64,000 bases of DNA, taken from the NCBI RefSeq assembly GCF_000744455.1, contig NZ_JQLY01000001.1, positions 2,386,501 through 2,450,500 of the forward strand, written 5' to 3'. Numbering within the stretch: the first letter of the stretch is position 1; the number at the start of each line of letters is the position of its first letter. The notes under the pieces are model-generated. The model worked only from the letters and a program-made list of their open reading frames with translations, did no database searches and was not told where the DNA came from. The stretch comes from Methanobacterium sp. SMA-27. Its GTDB lineage: Archaea; Methanobacteriota; Methanobacteria; Methanobacteriales; Methanobacteriaceae. Positions 59,664 to 64,000 of the stretch are shown piece after piece. A program made the translations under genes and the position numbers.

Positions 59664-61007
59664 TTGGGATCCTATTTCAGAGAAGATATCGAAACTTTAC
59701 CGCGAGATGAGTTAGATGAGCTTGTTGATGAACGCATACGTTACACAGTGGAATATGCCTATGAAAATTCACCTTTCTATAGGAAATGGTTCGATAAAAC
59801 TGGTACAATCCCCTCTGATGTTCAAGATCACGAGGATCTCAGAGAACTACCAGTTGTCTCAGGCGAAGTTATAAGGGAGAACCAGCCTCCAGAGACTAAT
59901 ATATTTGAGTTTAAATCTACTTCGTGGAAAAATGTTTTCACAATACATGAAACTAGTGGAACCAGCGGTGTTCCAAAATCATTTTTCCTGACTTGGGGCG
60001 ATTGGCAGCGTTATTCAGAGAAGTATGCTCGTGCATTCGTATCTCAGAACTTTGAATCAGGTGACAGAGTTGTTGTGTGTGCATCGTATGGTATGAACAT
60101 TGGTGCAAATACAATGACTCTTGCAGCTCAAAAAATTGGTATGACCATAATTCCTGAGGGTAAATGCACTTTTCCAGTTAGAATTATTAAGAACTATGAG
60201 CCAACTGGCATCGTTGGAAGTGTATTCAAACTGCTGCGTCTTGCACATAGGATGGAGTCTGAGGGAATTAAACCTTCAGAATCAAGTATAAAGAGACTTA
60301 TAGCTGGTGGAGAAAGTTTTCCTGAGGAATCACGTAATTACCTACAGGAAGTATGGGATGTTCCAGTTTACAATACATATGGAAGTACAGAAGGTACTAT
60401 GTGTGGGGAGTGTATTAAAAAGAGCGGATTACATGTGCCTGAGGATCTTGTTCACCTTGATGTATATAATCCTCAGCTAGAAAACTTTGTAGAAGATGAT
60501 GAATGCGGTAGAATTGTTCTAACAACTCTTTTACCTTTAGGTGGAAAAACAGGAAATTTGCTCATTAATTATGATACTGATGACACAACCACAGTAGTAT
60601 CACGCCATAGATGTAAATGTGGAAGAACTCATATGAGAATAATGAATCCTCAGAGGGAATCAGAAACTGTATGGGTTTCTGGTTTCCCATTTAACAAGGT
60701 AGATGTTGAACAGGGAGTTTTTCAACGTGAAAACATGGATTATTTAACAGGAGAATATGAAGCATTTATATATGGGGATAATGATAAGGCAACTTTAAAA
60801 GTTAGGGTTGAATGTGATGATCCTGTTAGTTGTGATAAGGACATAGTTGAAAACAATTTTATCAAAACATTCTTTAAATACAAAGCCGGTCTACAGCAAG
60901 CACACACAGATGGAACATTTAACATAATGTTCGATTTTACTGAATCAGAAGGTCTAGAATTTTATAGAATCAAGGGAAGACCTAAACGTTTGATAGACCG
61001 CCGATGA
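59664..61007 (+). CDS. coenzyme F390 synthetase-like adenylate-forming enzyme
   Basis: Phenylacetate-CoA ligase/PaaK-type adenylating enzyme of 447 residues. The opening YFREDIETLPRDELDEL and VEYAYENSPFYRKWF resembles methanogen coenzyme F390 synthetases, which join AMP to F420 as a redox signal; HETSGTSGVPKSFFLTWGDW is the AMP-phosphate loop and NTYGSTEGTMCGECIKK is the second AMP motif. The Cys-rich RHRCKCGRTHMRIM follows. It starts with TTG 59664 with GGAGGG 6 bases before it, which beats the TTG at 59625. Phenylacetate or another acyl substrate is the alternative. Confidence 0.78.
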   Translation: MGSYFREDIETLPRDELDELVDERIRYTVEYAYENSPFYRKWFDKTGTIPSDVQDHEDLRELPVVSGEVIRENQPPETNIFEFKSTSWKNVFTIHETSGTSGVPKSFFLTWGDWQRYSEKYARAFVSQNFESGDRVVVCASYGMNIGANTMTLAAQKIGMTIIPEGKCTFPVRIIKNYEPTGIVGSVFKLLRLAHRMESEGIKPSESSIKRLIAGGESFPEESRNYLQEVWDVPVYNTYGSTEGTMCGECIKKSGLHVPEDLVHLDVYNPQLENFVEDDECGRIVLTTLLPLGGKTGNLLINYDTDDTTTVVSRHRCKCGRTHMRIMNPQRESETVWVSGFPFNKVDVEQGVFQRENMDYLTGEYEAFIYGDNDKATLKVRVECDDPVSCDKDIVENNFIKTFFKYKAGLQQAHTDGTFNIMFDFTESEGLEFYRIKGRPKRLIDRR

Positions 61008-61186
61008 TTTTAACATAACTTACAATTTTTTTATAATTCAATAAATACGAAGAATTTAATTATTCACATGAATTTTCCAAAAAAAAAATATATTATGATG
61101 TAATTGATAGAAGAATTTTTTATTTCCAAAATAAAGTTTCATTTCCAATTTTAATGAAATAAAAAGGGAATATAGGAGAAATGAAC

Positions 61187-62440
61187 ATGTTAAACGCTGA
61201 AACTTATATAACAAAGGATAAAGGAATTGGGGGCAAAATCAGAACAAAATATGAAGATTTTTATGTTGAAGAAATACCTGAACATCTGCCAAGTGGAACC
61301 GGACCCAACACATGGATATTAATTGAGAAAATAGGCAGAAATACCCTTGACGTAGTACTTGACATTGCAAAGGAGTTTAAGATCAGTCGAAAAAGAATGG
61401 GATTTGCAGGTATGAAGGATAAATCTGCCTTAACAAGACAATGGTTATGTGTTTCAAACAGTGAAGCAACAGAGCTAGAGGGATTAGAAGATAAACTATA
61501 CAATGTAAAAGTACTTGAAATTAAACAGAATGAGAAAAAACTCAGGATAGGACAACTTATTGGTAACAAGTTTAGAATTTTAATCAGAGATACACAAAAT
61601 CCTAAAAATGATGTTAAAACGGCTAAAAATGTTTTAAGTAAACTTGAGAAAGTTGGTGTACCAAACTACTATGGATGGCAGAGGTTTGGAAAGAACAGAC
61701 CAAATACTCACAGGGTTGGAGAATACATTGTTCAAAATGATATTAAAGGTGCAGTAGATTCTTATATTGGAAACCCTTATCCTAAAGAAAAGGACCATAT
61801 AAAGTCTGCCAGACAATATTATGATGAAGGGGAACTGGAAGAGGCTTACGAGAGTATGCCTGCGGGAATGAGATATGAGAAGATGATGCTCAGGGAGCTA
61901 ATGAAACAAAAACGAAAAAAAGGAGAACTTAATGAAAATTCATATAAAATAGCATTAGAAAGCCTTCCTAAACCACTAAAACGAATGTTTGTTCATGCAT
62001 ACCAGTCTTACCTATTCAATAAGGTTGTGAGTGAGAGATCAAAACTTGGAATAGATAAATATGTCGATGGGGATATAATAATCGACAATGAGGAACATTT
62101 AGTGCATGAATTTGATATAAATAATATAAATGAAAGAATAAAGTCTTTTGAGGTTCATCCAACAGCACCACTTTATGGTACTAAAGTACCACTTGCAGAA
62201 GGAGTGGTTGGTAAAATAGAGCAAAAAGTTCTCGATGATGAGGGAATAAAACTAGAAGATTTTGAATGTCCAAAAACTCCAAAATTAGGAAGTCATGGAC
62301 TTAGAAGAGCTATAAGATTTAAAATATGGGATATTTCTGTAGTTGAAACTTCTGAAGAAGTACTCACAGAGTTTTCCATTCCAAAAGGATGCTATGCAAC
62401 TGCTGTTCTCAGGGAAATAATGAAAGAAGATGTGTATTAA
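61187..62440 (+). CDS. truD: tRNA pseudouridine synthase D
   Basis: Makes pseudouridine 13 in tRNA. At 417 residues it is the archaeal TruD length, with the catalytic aspartate in [15 protein letters not shown] and the TruD insertion domain after it. [16 protein letters not shown] is the second core motif and [20 protein letters not shown] the third. AGGAGAAATGAAC precedes ATG 61187; the ATG at 61181 is too close to the AGGAG for good spacing. It is followed by about 250 bases of A/T-rich sequence with no gene. Confidence 0.93.
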   Translation: MLNAETYITKDKGIGGKIRTKYEDFYVEEIPEHLPSGTGPNTWILIEKIGRNTLDVVLDIAKEFKISRKRMGFAGMKDKSALTRQWLCVSNSEATELEGLEDKLYNVKVLEIKQNEKKLRIGQLIGNKFRILIRDTQNPKNDVKTAKNVLSKLEKVGVPNYYGWQRFGKNRPNTHRVGEYIVQNDIKGAVDSYIGNPYPKEKDHIKSARQYYDEGELEEAYESMPAGMRYEKMMLRELMKQKRKKGELNENSYKIALESLPKPLKRMFVHAYQSYLFNKVVSERSKLGIDKYVDGDIIIDNEEHLVHEFDINNINERIKSFEVHPTAPLYGTKVPLAEGVVGKIEQKVLDDEGIKLEDFECPKTPKLGSHGLRRAIRFKIWDISVVETSEEVLTEFSIPKGCYATAVLREIMKEDVY

Positions 62441-62692
62441 CTAAAATTCAAAATATGAGTTATTTGATACTGTTTGTTAATAACATTTTTTCACTCACCA
62501 AACAGTTTTTCATTTTTTGTATTCACTAAATTAAAGGGATAAATGGCATATCGAATTATTATCATATTTAATACACTTTTTATATGGGTTCTGAGTCATT
62601 AACTAATAGTAAAATGTCGAATTTAGATAATGATTTGTTTGTAATTAAAAAAAATTTGGTTAATTGTTTTAGTTAAAAATATTTAATGATTG

Positions 62693-63931
62693 TTAAAGTG
62701 TATTTTTAACTATTTTACCATCTTTAATTACCAATAATATATTATTTGGGTCTCCTAATGACTTTATATTTGTTAATGGATCGTATTTGCTTATAACAAT
62801 GTCCGCAAGTTTTCCAAATTCAATTGAACCCAATTTTTCTTCCCATCCTAAACTTTCTGCTGCTTTTTTTGTTCCTGCAACGATTGCTTCCATAGGGTCC
62901 ATTCCCATATCGCACATGTATCCTAGTTCATCAAGGTTGCGACCGTGTGTTACAACACCCGAATCTGTTCCCATTATAATTTTAACTCCAGCTTTGTAAG
63001 CCTTTCTAATGTTATTTTCATGGACTTTTTCCATACGAATAGCATCGTCACGACTCCAGTCGGGTATTGCTGATGTTTCATCTTCTGCTAATTCTTTGTT
63101 TATCTTCATTGCTATGAATGTGGGAACAAGGAAGGTTCCATTGGAAATCATCAGTTCTATACATTCATCATCAAGACATGTTCCATGTTCAATTGAGTTC
63201 GCTCCTGCGTTGATAGCATTTTTAATACCTTTAGTTCCATGTGCATGGGCCACAACTTGTAAATTCCTGTAGTTGGCTTCTTCGACTATGACTTTCAATT
63301 CTTTCATGGAAAACTGAGGATATTCCGGACGATCATTGGCGCTTATCACTCCTCCTGTAACCATGACCTTAATTACTTCTGCGCCTGCACGCATAATTTC
63401 CCTTACAGTTTTCCTAACTTCTTCTTCACCATCAGCAATTCCATCTGGATAACCTGGATATATTGGTTTAATATCAAAGCCAGAATTTAACCAAAAATCA
63501 AAATGTCCACCTGTAATAGAAAGGGGTGAAACTGAGATCTGAAGACGTGGTCCTATAATAATTCCGTTATCAACTGCTAGTTTAACTCCTACATCCGCAA
63601 GACCCGCATCTCTAACACTTGTCACTCCTGCATTAATAGTACGTTTCATTCGTTCGATGGCATTATAAAAATATAATGAAAGGGGGGTGTATATGGTTTC
63701 TTCCCGTGCAAAGCCCTCTGTCATAAGGTGAACATGGGTATCTATGAAACCAGGTAATATGAAACTTCCTTTTACATCTACAATGTTTAATTTTTCAGCA
63801 GGGATTTTTATAGATTCTTCTAACCCTGCAGCAACTATATGATTATCTTTTATTAGAACAGCCGCATTTTGGATGGGAGTTCCTCCATTTCCATTGATTA
63901 AAATCCCATTATTAATTAGTAAGTACGACAT
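62693..63931 (-). CDS. amidohydrolase family protein, imidazolonepropionase/prolidase-like
   Basis: A 412-residue metal-dependent hydrolase of the amidohydrolase superfamily, in the branch that includes imidazolonepropionases and Xaa-Pro-type hydrolases. PGFIDTHVHLMTEGFAREE gives the HxH site, INAGVTSVRDAG, IKVMVTGGVIS (the carbamylated lysine strand), VVAHAHGTKGIKNAINAGANSIEHG and MGTDSGVV (the last aspartate) the rest. The active site is intact. It lacks a close link to a pathway gene here, so the amide or lactam substrate is unknown. GATGGTAACAA precedes ATG 63931. Confidence 0.85.
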   Translation of the reverse strand: MSYLLINNGILINGNGGTPIQNAAVLIKDNHIVAAGLEESIKIPAEKLNIVDVKGSFILPGFIDTHVHLMTEGFAREETIYTPLSLYFYNAIERMKRTINAGVTSVRDAGLADVGVKLAVDNGIIIGPRLQISVSPLSITGGHFDFWLNSGFDIKPIYPGYPDGIADGEEEVRKTVREIMRAGAEVIKVMVTGGVISANDRPEYPQFSMKELKVIVEEANYRNLQVVAHAHGTKGIKNAINAGANSIEHGTCLDDECIELMISNGTFLVPTFIAMKINKELAEDETSAIPDWSRDDAIRMEKVHENNIRKAYKAGVKIIMGTDSGVVTHGRNLDELGYMCDMGMDPMEAIVAGTKKAAESLGWEEKLGSIEFGKLADIVISKYDPLTNIKSLGDPNNILLVIKDGKIVKNTL

Positions 63932-64000
63932 TTGTTACCATCTCTCAAATTTTAGTTTTCACAATTGTTAATACTATATTTTTAAAGTTCTTATTTTTTG

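Overview
The window is a gene-dense, AT-rich chromosomal segment of a methanogenic archaeon, most likely a Methanobacterium-type member of the Methanobacteriales. Marker genes are O-phosphoseryl-tRNA synthetase (sepS), the fused formaldehyde-activating enzyme/hexulose-phosphate synthase (fae-hps), thiol:fumarate reductase subunit A (tfrA), the F430-pathway nitrogenase homologue cfbD, CTP-dependent riboflavin kinase (ribK), a coenzyme F390 synthetase-like ligase, F420H2:NADP oxidoreductase (fno), Alba, an MthK-like K+ channel and several methanogen-only families (DUF63, DUF1786, DUF2115). Many starts have GGAGG or GGTGAT ribosome-binding sites, and several genes start with UUG or GUG.

Layout. 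1-5.6 kb: partial MBL hydrolase, frameshifted flavodoxin, ferredoxin-hisB pair, iron-sulfur flavoprotein, fae-hps and trpB2. 5.8-13.6 kb: DUF1786, PHP, DUF63, leuA, a REC-PAS regulator followed by a decayed receiver domain, albA with a frameshifted end, a TIM-barrel protein and a DUF362 ferredoxin. 13.9-21.3 kb: membrane proteins (DUF6790, broken TMEM175 channel, LysE, DUF1624), a HAD protein, a 53-codon small gene, alanine dehydrogenase, gatA and an MFS transporter remnant. 21.4-33.5 kb: a GATase-NTPase fusion in inverted order, ribB/ribK, sepS, tfrA, tRNA-Arg(GCG), PAP2, an AIR-synthase-like protein, hisH, a nucleotidyltransferase-cupin fusion and cfbD. 34.1-40 kb: sfsA, K+ channel, a secreted anchored protein, an FAD dehydrogenase and an AI-2E transporter. 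40.5-44.5 kb: a regulated alcohol-oxidation cassette. 44.8-63.9 kb: mostly housekeeping (aspartate dehydrogenase, YchF, cbiE, Get3/ArsA, nadE, cutA, leuS, hisG, deoxyadenosine deaminase, F390 synthetase-like, truD, amidohydrolase).

The most coherent accessory system is at 40.5-44.5 kb. A TetR repressor and an ABM monooxygenase are on the minus strand. A YaaH/SatP-type acetate transporter, a Thermoanaerobacter-type NADP-dependent secondary alcohol dehydrogenase and F420H2:NADP oxidoreductase are on the plus strand. Inferred role: 2-propanol or ethanol oxidation gives NADPH, Fno turns it into F420H2 for CO2 reduction to methane, and acetate is exchanged. The transporter and the dehydrogenase have duplicated control regions: the same imperfect 20-bp palindrome abutting a TATA box, the same Shine-Dalgarno region and the same first five codons. 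In the transporter copy those codons form a 16-codon mini-ORF that overlaps the transporter start.

A second theme is broken reading frames: flavodoxin, albA, the TMEM175 channel, the MFS remnant and a small gene at 55.4 kb all need frame changes, and the receiver relic has an in-frame stop. Some are clearly decayed genes. Others (albA, flavodoxin) involve single sites and could be sequencing errors, which raw reads would settle.
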